Assembly: GCA_021802595.1 (NCBI GenBank)
Contig: JAJZRT010000069.1
Location: 1-11,024 of the forward strand
Length of the DNA: 11,024 bases
From: Pseudomonadota bacterium
Lineage (GTDB): Bacteria; Pseudomonadota; Gammaproteobacteria; Burkholderiales; Thiobacillaceae
Reading direction: 5' to 3'
The notes below the pieces were generated by a model. It worked only from the letters and a program-made list of their open reading frames with translations. It was not told where the DNA came from and ran no database searches. How positions within the stretch are numbered: the first letter of the stretch is position 1; each line of letters opens with the position of its first letter. The position numbers were made by a program, and so were the translations under genes. Below, piece by piece: positions 1 to 6,600 of the stretch.

Positions 1-1502
1 CCAATGACGGCATCGTCAACCAGAAAACGGTGATGGCCTACGCGCAGGAGAGCTTCAACATGATCAACCAGCTCGATCGCTGGGGCGTGAAGTTCGAGAA
101 GGATGAAACCGGCGACTATGCGGTGAAGAAGGTGCACCACATCGGCACCTACGTGCTGCCGATGCCGGAAGGGCACCACATGAAGAAGGTGCTGTATCGC
201 CAGCTCAAGAAGGCGCGCGTCGACATCACCAACCGCTACATGGCGACCCGGCTGCTGCTGGACGCCCATGGTGCCATTGCCGGCGCGATGGTGCTCGACA
301 CCCGCGAAGGCACCTTCGGCGTGATCCGTGCCAAGTCGGTGATCCTGTGCACCGGCGCGGCCGGCCGGCTGGGGCTGCCGTCCTCGGGCTATCTGTTCGG
401 CACCTACGAGAATCCGACCAATGCGGGCGATGGCTATGCACTGGCCTACCACGCCGGTGCGGAACTGTCCGGCATCGAGTGCTACCAGATCAACCCGCTG
501 ATCAAGGACTACAACGGACCGTCGTGCGCCTACGTCACGGGGCCGTTTGGCGGCTACACCTCGAACGCCAAGGGCGAGCGCTTCATCGAGTGCGACTACT
601 GGAGCGGCCAGATGATGATGGAGTTCTACAAGGAACTCGAGGGCGGCAACGGCCCGGTCTTCCTCAAGATGGACCACCTGGCGGAAGAGACGATCAGCAC
701 CATCGAGCAGATCCTCCACACCAACGAACGCCCGAGCCGTGGGCGCTTCCACGAAGGTCGTCACCTTAACTATCGCCAGGGCATGGTCGAGATGCACATC
801 TCGGAGATCGGCCTGTGCAGCGGGCACTCCGCCTCCGGCGTGTGGGTGGACGAGCATGCGGCGACCACCGTGCCGGGCCTCTACGCGGCGGGCGACCTGG
901 CCTGCGTGCCGCACAACTACATGCTGGGCGCGTTCGTGTACGGCAAGTTCGCCGGCGAGAGCGCGGCCGACTATGCCATGACGCACGCGCTGCCTGCGGT
1001 CGATACCGCGCAGATCGAGGCCGAGCGCAAGCGCGTGCTGGCCCCGCTGTCGAATCCCGATGGCCTGCCGCCGAGCCAGGTCGAATACAAGCTGCGCCGC
1101 TTCGTGAACGATTACCTGCAGCCCCCCAAGGTGACCAAGAAAATGGAGATCGGCCTCGACCGCTTCGCCGAAATCGGCGCCGACCTGCCCTATATGTCGG
1201 CCACGACTCCGCACGAGTTGATGCGCGCCATGGAAGTTCACTTCATCCGCGACTGCGCCGAGATGGCGGCCCGTGCCTCCCTCTACCGCACCGAGTCGCG
1301 CTGGGGGCTGTATCACTACCGCGTCGAGCATCCGGAAAAGAACGATGCGGACTGGTTCTGCCACGCCCAGCTGAAGAAGAACGACGCCGGTGAAATGACC
1401 TGCTTCAAGCGCCCCATCGACCCCTACATCGTGGATCTCGACGATGAGGAGAAGGATGCCTACAACCGCCTGCGCGTCGTCAAGCAGGCCGCCACCGCCT
1501 AA
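1..1502 (+). CDS. AprA/fumarate reductase-like FAD flavoprotein, 5'-partial
   Basis: Flavoprotein subunit of the succinate dehydrogenase/fumarate reductase/APS reductase superfamily, expected to carry FAD and do a two-electron redox step in the cytoplasm. The frame is open to the left edge (first full codon at base 3), so the N-terminal GxGxxG FAD-binding segment lies outside; 499 residues are visible. Seen here: the FAD-domain strand VILCTGAAGRLG (about bases 342-377), the segment GHSASGVWVDEHAATTVPGL leading into YAAGD (about 823-897), and a C-terminal helical domain containing ESRWGLYHYRVEHP (about 1293-1334). The GHxASGxWVD...TTxPGLYAAGD pattern resembles AprA more than classical SdhA/FrdA, which have HYxMGG there. 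The next gene encodes an AprB-like ferredoxin, which fits an AprAB-like heterodimer. The substrate is not readable; a true dissimilatory APS reductase is less likely because AprB here is very short and no sat or dsr gene is visible. Confidence 0.85.
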   Translation, partial: NDGIVNQKTVMAYAQESFNMINQLDRWGVKFEKDETGDYAVKKVHHIGTYVLPMPEGHHMKKVLYRQLKKARVDITNRYMATRLLLDAHGAIAGAMVLDTREGTFGVIRAKSVILCTGAAGRLGLPSSGYLFGTYENPTNAGDGYALAYHAGAELSGIECYQINPLIKDYNGPSCAYVTGPFGGYTSNAKGERFIECDYWSGQMMMEFYKELEGGNGPVFLKMDHLAEETISTIEQILHTNERPSRGRFHEGRHLNYRQGMVEMHISEIGLCSGHSASGVWVDEHAATTVPGLYAAGDLACVPHNYMLGAFVYGKFAGESAADYAMTHALPAVDTAQIEAERKRVLAPLSNPDGLPPSQVEYKLRRFVNDYLQPPKVTKKMEIGLDRFAEIGADLPYMSATTPHELMRAMEVHFIRDCAEMAARASLYRTESRWGLYHYRVEHPEKNDADWFCHAQLKKNDAGEMTCFKRPIDPYIVDLDDEEKDAYNRLRVVKQAATA

Positions 1503-1512
1503 GGAGATTTAC

Positions 1513-1746
1513 ATGCCGATGACTATGAACCGGGTATCCGTGCCCGTGATCGTGAACGAGGAAGCGTGCATTGCCGACAAGGGCTGCACGGTCTGCGTCG
1601 AGTCCTGCCCCCTGGACCTGCTGGCCATCGATATGGCGAAGGGCAAGGCCTACATGCGCTACGACGAATGCTGGTACTGCCTGCCATGCGAGAAGGATTG
1701 TCCTACCCAGGCGATCCGGGTCGATATCCCTTACCTGTTGCGTTGA
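1513..1746 (+). CDS. Small AprB-like ferredoxin with two [4Fe-4S] motifs
   Basis: A 77-residue ferredoxin, probable electron-transfer partner of the upstream flavoprotein. Start ATG 1513 is chosen because a strong GGAG at 1503-1506 lies six bases upstream; a longer reading of the same frame would run back into the flavoprotein gene. Eight cysteines form two clusters: C19-x5-C25-x2-C28-x3-C32-P and C53-x2-C56-x2-C59-x3-C63-P. The first motif has five residues between its first two cysteines instead of two. The second includes CWYCLPCEKDCP followed by TQAI, close to the CWxCxxCxxxCPxxAI segment of AprB. True AprB is about 150 residues with a C-terminal tail that wraps around AprA; that tail is absent here, since the protein ends at VDIPYLLR. 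The stop of the preceding gene (TAA 1500-1502) runs directly into this gene's Shine-Dalgarno, so the two are almost certainly co-translated. Confidence 0.85.
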   Translation: MPMTMNRVSVPVIVNEEACIADKGCTVCVESCPLDLLAIDMAKGKAYMRYDECWYCLPCEKDCPTQAIRVDIPYLLR

Positions 1747-1756
1747 GGAGAGCCGC

Positions 1757-2707
1757 ATGTTGCAAGCAACACATCCCGCCAACATCCGCAGCTGCCTGGC
1801 GAACGCCGATCCTGAAGTGCGTCGCATTGCGGTCATGGCCCTGCTTGATAGCGACGAGGACGACATCGACCAGCTGCTGCTCGATGCGCTGAAGGATGCC
1901 AATGCACAAGTGCGCGCGGAAGCGGCACGTCTGCTCGAGGGCTACGAGACCGCGGACGTGGTCGAGGGGCTGATCGGGGCACTGGACGACGACAGCATGG
2001 AAGTGCGCGAAGCCGCATCCGTCTCGCTATCCGAGTTGAAGGACGTGGCGATGGGAGGCGGGCTGCTGGCAGCACTGTCAACGGCATCACATGCCTTCAT
2101 GCAGGCTGCGCTGTTTCGCGCCTTGCGCGAGCTGCGTCGTCCGGAGGCCTTTGCGCCCGCGCTGGCCGCACTTGCTTCGGACGATGTCGGTGTTCGTTGT
2201 GCAGCGCTCGGCGTACTGGGTTATCTGAAGAATCCCGATGCGCTGCCTCACATTGCGCGCGTTGCGGGCAGCGATCCCGATGTGGAGGCGCGGCGCATCG
2301 CCGTCGGCGCGCTCGGTTTCGCCATCGAACTCGACGCGGTGGTGCCGGCCATGAAGCGTGCGCTGATGGACGTCTCCTGGCAGGTGCGCGAAGAGGCCGC
2401 GGCGACACTCGGCAAGCTGCTCGCCGCCGATGCGGTCGACGACCTCATCGCCGCGATGGCCGATCCCTACTGGCAGGTCCGCCTCAAGGCTGCACGCAGC
2501 CTGGGGCGGCTCAAGGCGAAGCGCGCGCTGCCGGCCTTGATCGAGGCGCTGGGCCATGAAATGAGCAATCTGCGCAAGGAAGCCGCCGTTGCGCTGGGCG
2601 AGGTGGGCGAAGTGGCTGCCATCCCCGCACTGGAGAAAGCGCTCGACGACAGCGATCCGGACGTGCGCAAGCTGGCCCGCCTCGCACTGACCCAACTCTC
2701 GAAATGA
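1757..2707 (+). CDS. HEAT-repeat protein (PBS-lyase-like HEAT repeats)
   Basis: A 316-residue soluble protein made almost wholly of about ten HEAT-like repeats of 29-32 residues. My approximate repeat starts are residues 9, 37, 68, 99, 131, 162, 194, 226, 257 and 288. Typical units read ALxDxDxxVRxxAAxxLG, for example DPEVRRIAVMALL, NAQVRAEAARLLEG, YWQVRLKAARSLGRLK and DPDVRKLARLALTQL. There is no signal peptide, membrane segment or metal motif. The fold forms a curved alpha-solenoid that usually binds proteins; relatives with this repeat type include the CpcE/PBS lyases and various scaffold proteins. Start ATG 1757 is preceded by GAGGAG at 1745-1750, which overlaps the TGA of the ferredoxin gene. 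Lying between two ferredoxin genes suggests a scaffold, chaperone or assembly role for the redox complex, which is inference. The fourth repeat (about 99-130) is the least regular. Confidence 0.88.
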   Translation: MLQATHPANIRSCLANADPEVRRIAVMALLDSDEDDIDQLLLDALKDANAQVRAEAARLLEGYETADVVEGLIGALDDDSMEVREAASVSLSELKDVAMGGGLLAALSTASHAFMQAALFRALRELRRPEAFAPALAALASDDVGVRCAALGVLGYLKNPDALPHIARVAGSDPDVEARRIAVGALGFAIELDAVVPAMKRALMDVSWQVREEAAATLGKLLAADAVDDLIAAMADPYWQVRLKAARSLGRLKAKRALPALIEALGHEMSNLRKEAAVALGEVGEVAAIPALEKALDDSDPDVRKLARLALTQLSK

Positions 2708-2716
2708 GGAGCAAAC

Positions 2717-3052
2717 ATGACTTACATTGTTGCGGAGCCGTGCATCAAGTGCAAATACGGAGACTGCGTCCCGGTCTGCCCGGTGGATGCCTTCCACGAA
2801 GGGCCGAATTTCATGGTGATCGACCCAGAGGAGTGCATCGACTGCTCGCTGTGCGTCGACGAGTGCCCGGCCAGTGCGATTTTCGATGAATCCAGGCTGC
2901 CTGAAGAGTATGCGCGCTACGTGGCGCTCAATGCCAGGCTGACGAAGACCTGGCCGCTGATCAAGGACAAGCCGGAACCCCTGCCCGATGCGGACGAGTG
3001 GGTCGATACGAAAGGGAAGTTCCAGTACCTGGAAATGGTGGAGGCCGCGTAG
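2717..3052 (+). CDS. fdxA: 7Fe ferredoxin ([3Fe-4S][4Fe-4S]), FdxA/FdI type
   Basis: A 111-residue bacterial 7Fe ferredoxin, a cytoplasmic low-potential electron carrier. Cysteines C9, C12, C17, C21, C40, C43, C46 and C50 fall in the order seen in Azotobacter FdI, shifted by one residue. By that analogy C9, C17 and C50 hold the [3Fe-4S] cluster, C21, C40, C43 and C46 the [4Fe-4S] cluster, and C12 is the free cysteine. The stretches [34 protein letters not shown] and the tail [16 protein letters not shown] are typical of FdxA, and the length matches the family. Start ATG 2717 follows GAGGAG at 2706-2711, which overlaps the TGA of the HEAT gene, so it belongs to the same operon. It is probably a paralogue dedicated to this cluster and not the housekeeping copy (inference). 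No convincing terminator follows, so some read-through into the next gene is possible. Confidence 0.93.
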   Translation: MTYIVAEPCIKCKYGDCVPVCPVDAFHEGPNFMVIDPEECIDCSLCVDECPASAIFDESRLPEEYARYVALNARLTKTWPLIKDKPEPLPDADEWVDTKGKFQYLEMVEAA

Positions 3053-3062
3053 CGCGCGCGTT

Positions 3063-3090
3063 TGGTGCAGAGATCTGCGGCGTCGCACCA
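3063..3090. promoter_or_regulatory. Inverted repeat, possible activator-binding site
   Basis: TGGTGC at 3063-3068 and GCACCA at 3085-3090 form an inverted repeat separated by 16 bases. A second small inverted repeat, GCAGA-GA-TCTGC, sits inside it. It lies about 60-85 bases upstream of the -24 element of the sigma-54 promoter, a usual distance for an enhancer-binding protein site. It does not match the canonical NtrC (GCAC...GTGC) or NifA (TGT-N10-ACA) sites. It could equally be an RNA hairpin after the ferredoxin gene, although no T-run follows. Confidence 0.35.
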
Positions 3091-3148
3091 GATTGACCTG
3101 GCGCGGCGCCGGGACGGACGGAGATGCCAAAAAAACGCAAAGCTTGAA

Positions 3149-3164
3149 TGGCACAAAGCTTGCT
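3149..3164 (+). promoter_or_regulatory. Sigma-54 (RpoN) -24/-12 promoter for the ABC importer
   Basis: The element is TGGCACAAAGCTTGCT, an exact match to the core consensus TGGCAC-N5-TTGCW, with the invariant GG and GC ten bases apart. Transcription would start near 3175, about 60 bases before the binding-protein ATG at 3237. Orientation and placement fit. Sigma-54 promoters need an AAA+ activator, whose gene is not in the window. This implies that the importer, and possibly the downstream oxidoreductase by read-through, is switched on by a specific signal such as nutrient limitation or the substrate itself. Confidence 0.8.
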
Positions 3165-3236
3165 GAAACGAATGAATGTCGCCGAAGAGCGGGCGAAGCG
3201 AACCCTTAATCAATCGATCAGGAAGGAAAGCACAAC

Positions 3237-4697
3237 ATGGCAAAGATGCATAGTTTCACCTCCCGGATTTCAATACCTTGGCAGATGGCCGCCGCATTGA
3301 CGTTAATCGGCGTACTTGCTGGCGCGACAGCCCATGCGGAAACGGTGACCGTCGGCATCGGCATCCAGAACACGACGACCAACACCGTGACCGCCGGCAT
3401 CGTGATCGAGAAGCTCGGTCTTCTAGACAAGTATCTTGCCGATTTGAAGAAGACGCCCAAATACAAGGACATCGACTTCAAGCTCGACTGGCAGAACTTT
3501 ACCTCCGGCCCGCCGGTGACCAATGGCATGGTGGCGAACAAGCTGCAGATCGGCATGATGGGAGACTACCCGCTGCTGGTGAATGGCGCGACCTTCCAGG
3601 CCAGCCCCGAGACGAGGAGCGAATTGATCGCGCTGATCGCATACAACCTCAACGGTGCCGGAAATGGCGTGGTCGTGCACAAGGATTCGCCCTACTATCA
3701 GTTGTCGGACCTGAAGGGCAAGAAGGTGTCTGTGCCGTTCGGTTCCGCCGCCCACGGCATGCTGCTCAAGGCCATGGAAGACCGGGGATGGAAGGACGAT
3801 TACTGGGACCTCGCCAGCCAGAGCCCGGAGGTGGGGACCACGAACCTGCAGGAGCGCAAGCTGGATGCCCACGCCGATTTCGTCCCCTTTGCCGAGCTGC
3901 TGCCCTACCGCGGTTTCGCGCGCAAGATCTTCGATGGCGTGGAAACCAAGATTCCCACTTTTCACGGCATCGTGGCGCGCAAGGATTTTGCCGACAAGTA
4001 CCCGGAATTCGTGGTGGCCTACCTGAAGGCGCTGCTCGATGCGAACGACTGGGTGCGCAAGAACCCGGCCATGGCCGCGACAAAAATCGAGGAATGGACC
4101 AAGATTGAGAAAGAAGTCGCTTACATGTTCCTCGGCCCCAGCGGCGTGCATACCCTGGATCCGACCATCAAGCCGAAATGGATCGAGACGGTCAAATACG
4201 ATCACGGCGTGCTGCAGCGTATGGGGCGGGTGAAGGATTTCAACGCCGATGCCTGGGTCAACGATACCTACATCAAGCAGGCATTCAAGGAAAAAGGCCT
4301 CGACTACGACAAACAGAAGGCGAGTTTTGCCGGCTATGAGATTGGCGGCACCGATCCCCTGTGCAAGAAGCCGATCAAGAATCCGCGTGAGGGCGGCGAG
4401 GTATGGATCGAAGGCGGTGGCATCACTGCCTATAGCTCCCCCGGCTGCACGCTCGCGGGGGTCAGGAAAGCGCTGTCGGAAGGCAAAAAAATCGACGTGG
4501 CCTACGTGTTTGACAAGACGTTCGGCATCAAGCTGTTTGCGGACAAGGCGTTTTACGCACTCAACACGAAGAATCCGAAAAAGCCCGAGATCGTGCCATT
4601 TCTGCTGAAGAAGAATGCCGAAGCCTGGGCAGCGAAGAGTGGCGGCCGGGTGGCTTCCTATACGGAAGTGTTGGCCGCAGCGAAAGTCGGAGGATAA
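3237..4697 (+). CDS. ABC importer substrate-binding protein with NosL/YHS-like C-terminal domain
   Basis: A 486-residue exported binding protein of the nitrate/sulfonate/taurine (NMT1/SsuA/TauA) family. It has a Sec signal peptide with a positively charged start, a hydrophobic stretch and a likely cut after ATAHA (residue 34). Residues about 35-330 form the binding domain, including NGMVANKLQIGMMGDYPLL and SDLKGKKVSVPFGSAAHGML, the family's substrate-site region. The family is usually about 310-340 residues; this protein has about 115 more. That tail contains DPLCKKPI (C376), YSSPGC (C404), KKIDVAYVFDK, ADKAFYAL and AEAWAAKSGGRVASYTEVLA. The last pattern is the typical NosL ending (A..FA..HGG.V..F.E), and DPLC...YSSPGC resembles a YHS motif. 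Both families bind metals, copper in the case of NosL. ATG 3237 is preceded by GGAAGGA at 3221-3227. The ligand is unknown. Confidence 0.88.
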   Translation: MAKMHSFTSRISIPWQMAAALTLIGVLAGATAHAETVTVGIGIQNTTTNTVTAGIVIEKLGLLDKYLADLKKTPKYKDIDFKLDWQNFTSGPPVTNGMVANKLQIGMMGDYPLLVNGATFQASPETRSELIALIAYNLNGAGNGVVVHKDSPYYQLSDLKGKKVSVPFGSAAHGMLLKAMEDRGWKDDYWDLASQSPEVGTTNLQERKLDAHADFVPFAELLPYRGFARKIFDGVETKIPTFHGIVARKDFADKYPEFVVAYLKALLDANDWVRKNPAMAATKIEEWTKIEKEVAYMFLGPSGVHTLDPTIKPKWIETVKYDHGVLQRMGRVKDFNADAWVNDTYIKQAFKEKGLDYDKQKASFAGYEIGGTDPLCKKPIKNPREGGEVWIEGGGITAYSSPGCTLAGVRKALSEGKKIDVAYVFDKTFGIKLFADKAFYALNTKNPKKPEIVPFLLKKNAEAWAAKSGGRVASYTEVLAAAKVGG

Positions 4698-4700
4698 ATC

Positions 4701-5648
4701 ATGCGAACCGCAACCAGTCTGAACCGCGTGCCCACCCCGGCCGCCGACACAACGGAAGGGCCGAACCTGTCGCTGGCGCCCAAGCCCGAGGCCGTGGTCC
4801 ACAAACCGCCTCCGCCCACGGCGTTGATCGAGAAACCCGCCCGGCACATTGCAGCCTGGTTGCGGAGCGCCCTGCCCAAATTGCTGACGACGACCTTGTC
4901 GCTCGGATTGTTCGTGGCTTTCTGGTATTTCGCCACCAAATACAAGCTGGATTTCTACGTGCGCTTCACCAATATCCCCAGCCCCGGGGAGGTCTTGGAT
5001 AACGCGTCCACACTGATGCACAGGGAAAAGTTCTACAGCAACATGTACGTCAGCCTGCGGCGGATCCTTCTGGGATTCGGCATCGCGACCGTATTCGGGG
5101 TGGCACTGGGCCTGCTGATCGGGCGGTACAGCGGAGTAAAAGCCCTGTTGTTCCCCTTGTTCGAAACCCTGCGGCCGATTCCGTCGATCGCCTGGGTGCC
5201 GATGGCGATCATGCTATGGCCCACCAACGAGACCAGCATCGTGTTCATCACGTTTCTGGGCTCGTTCTTTCCCATCCTGCTCAATACCATCCACGGCGTG
5301 AAGAGCGTCGACCCCGTCCTGCTGCGCGCCGCGCGCTGCCTGGGAACGAGCGAGATCGGACTGCTGCGCCAGGTCGTCCTGCCCGCATCCCTGCCGCACA
5401 TCTTCACCGGTCTTGCGATCGGCATGGGGGTGGCCTGGGTGTCGCTGATCGCGGCCGAAATGATCTCCGGCCAGTATGGCATCGGCTATTTCACCTGGGA
5501 GGCCTACTCGCTGATCGAATACGCCGACATCGTCATCGGCATGATCGTGATCGGTGTGCTCGGACTGCTGTGCAGCGGCGGCATACGCCTGCTCGGCAAC
5601 ATGCTGATGCCATGGATGGCCAACGCGACGCATGGAGGACAGAAATAA
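4701..5648 (+). CDS. ABC importer permease, SsuC/TauC family
   Basis: A 315-residue inner-membrane permease of the nitrate/sulfonate/taurine importers, which forms the channel as a homodimer. Residues 1 to about 60 are a hydrophilic, proline-rich extension (including HKPPPPTALIEKP) that is longer than in most SsuC/TauC proteins. Hydrophobic membrane segments follow, including LLTTTLSLGLFVAFWYF, ILLGFGIATVFGVALGLLIG, VFITFLGSFFPILL, IFTGLAIGMGVAWVSLIAAE and IVIGMIVIGVLGLLCSGG. The cytoplasmic coupling (EAA) loop reads LRAARCLGTSEIGLLRQVVL then PASLP, as expected for contact with the ATPase. ATG 4701 lies four bases after the stop of the binding-protein gene, with GGAGG at 4689-4693. The next gene overlaps the stop codon, so the three genes form one operon. 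Substrate specificity cannot be read from the permease. Confidence 0.92.
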   Translation: MRTATSLNRVPTPAADTTEGPNLSLAPKPEAVVHKPPPPTALIEKPARHIAAWLRSALPKLLTTTLSLGLFVAFWYFATKYKLDFYVRFTNIPSPGEVLDNASTLMHREKFYSNMYVSLRRILLGFGIATVFGVALGLLIGRYSGVKALLFPLFETLRPIPSIAWVPMAIMLWPTNETSIVFITFLGSFFPILLNTIHGVKSVDPVLLRAARCLGTSEIGLLRQVVLPASLPHIFTGLAIGMGVAWVSLIAAEMISGQYGIGYFTWEAYSLIEYADIVIGMIVIGVLGLLCSGGIRLLGNMLMPWMANATHGGQK

Positions 5649-6523
5649 TGACCCATACAGCGGACAAGGCCAACGAAACCGGCCATATCCTGGTCGATCA
5701 CCTGCGCGTTCGCTTCGGCCGCAAAACGGCGGCCGTCGAAGCCGTGAGCGACGTGTCCATGGAGGTGAAACCCGGCGAGTTCGTCTCCATCATCGGCCCT
5801 TCGGGCTGCGGCAAATCGACCCTGCTCAATGTGGTGGCCGGATTCGTCGCGCCGAGCGAGGGCAGCGTGACCATGGACGGCAAGCCGACCGACAAGCCCT
5901 GCGCCGATCGCGGCATGGTGTTTCAGCAGTATTCGCTCTTCCCCTGGCTGACGGTTCGCAAGAACGTGGAGTTCGGTCTCAAGCAGCAGGGCATGGACCC
6001 GAATCACCGCGAACGGGCGTCGCGCACGCTGCTCGGTCTGGCCGGGCTACTCGCCTTCGAGAACCATTACCCGGACCAGCTTTCAGGCGGCATGAAGCAG
6101 CGCGTCGGCATCGTTCGTGCGCTGGCGACCAGCCCGCAGGTGCTGCTGATGGACGAGCCCTTCGGTGCCCTCGACGCCCAGACCCGCGTTGTCATGCAGC
6201 AGATCCTGACCAACATGTGGCAGCGCTTCCGCATTTCGGTGCTGTTCATCACGCATGACATCGACGAGAGCATCTTCCTGTCGGACCGGGTGTATGTGAT
6301 GACGGCCCGGCCGGGACGGATCAAGGCCGAGATTCCCATTCCGCTGCCGCGTCCGCGTACGCCCGATATGGCGCTCAGTCCTGCGTATCTTCAGATCAAG
6401 CAGCAGCTGCGCGATCTGATCAGCGAGGAAAGCCTCAAGGCCATGGGGGGCGAACTCAAGGACAGCGGCCTCGCCGGGTTCGATATCGAGGTCGGGCCGA
6501 AGGGGGTGGCCGAGTTGATCTGA
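5648..6523 (+). CDS. ABC importer ATPase, SsuB/TauB family
   Basis: A 291-residue ATPase that powers the importer from the cytoplasmic side. All motifs are intact: Walker A GPSGCGKST, Q-loop FQQYSLFPWLTV, signature LSGGMKQRV, Walker B VLLMDEPFGALDAQTR and H-loop THDIDES. The FPWLTV after the Q-loop and the closing segment MTARPGRIKAEIPIPLPRPR are typical of nitrate/sulfonate/taurine ATPases. Start ATG 5648 overlaps the permease stop by one base (TAATG), with GGAGG at 5634-5638, so the two are translationally coupled. The same frame is open further upstream, but that stretch is a shadow of the permease gene. About 35 residues follow the usual end of the domain, ending in DIEVGPKGVAELI. The last codons and the stop form the left arm of a long hairpin. 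Confidence 0.95.
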   Translation: MTHTADKANETGHILVDHLRVRFGRKTAAVEAVSDVSMEVKPGEFVSIIGPSGCGKSTLLNVVAGFVAPSEGSVTMDGKPTDKPCADRGMVFQQYSLFPWLTVRKNVEFGLKQQGMDPNHRERASRTLLGLAGLLAFENHYPDQLSGGMKQRVGIVRALATSPQVLLMDEPFGALDAQTRVVMQQILTNMWQRFRISVLFITHDIDESIFLSDRVYVMTARPGRIKAEIPIPLPRPRTPDMALSPAYLQIKQQLRDLISEESLKAMGGELKDSGLAGFDIEVGPKGVAELI

Positions 6524-6564
6524 ACAAAGGGCCGGGGCGCCGGCCTTTTGTTCAGATCAACTTG
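6511..6564. terminator. Very long hairpin terminator, possibly bidirectional
   Basis: The left arm 6511-6535 pairs with the right arm 6540-6564 around the loop GGCG. About 25 base pairs form, with only two G-T wobble or mismatch positions. The core is GGCCGG-GGCG-CCGGCC with an A-rich left flank (AACAAA) and TTTTGTT on the right, the layout of a factor-independent terminator. The stem extends outward through GTTGATCTG and CAGATCAAC and so includes the last ATPase codons and the stop TGA 6521-6523. It should end, or sharply attenuate, importer transcription before the oxidoreductase gene that begins 37 bases later. Confidence 0.8.
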
Positions 6565-6600
6565 TCATGACATGTACTGCCTACATGGAAAGGATGCGCA

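Noticed and set aside
1..1746. Reading the first two genes as a true dissimilatory APS reductase (aprAB)
   Set aside because: The AprB-like protein is half the normal size, and there is no sat, dsr or qmo gene in view; AprA-like is as far as the sequence supports.
3100..3110. GGCGCGGCGCC inverted repeat as a terminator of the redox operon
   Set aside because: Short stem with a one-base loop and no following T-run; expected by chance at this GC content.
2087..3154. Minus-strand open frame of 355 codons across the HEAT and ferredoxin genes
   Set aside because: Antisense to two strongly supported genes; composition is that of a shadow frame.
3423..5021. Minus-strand open frame of 532 codons opposite the binding protein and permease
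   Set aside because: Shadow frame spanning two well-supported genes, with no motif.
6547..6560. FNR-box-like sequence TTTGTTCAGATCAA upstream of the oxidoreductase gene
   Set aside because: Only the right half (ATCAA) matches; the left half fits poorly, and the bases are explained by the terminator stem.
6563..6572. Perfect palindrome TGTCATGACA before the oxidoreductase start
   Set aside because: Ten-base palindromes are expected several times by chance in a window of this size, and no regulator is indicated.
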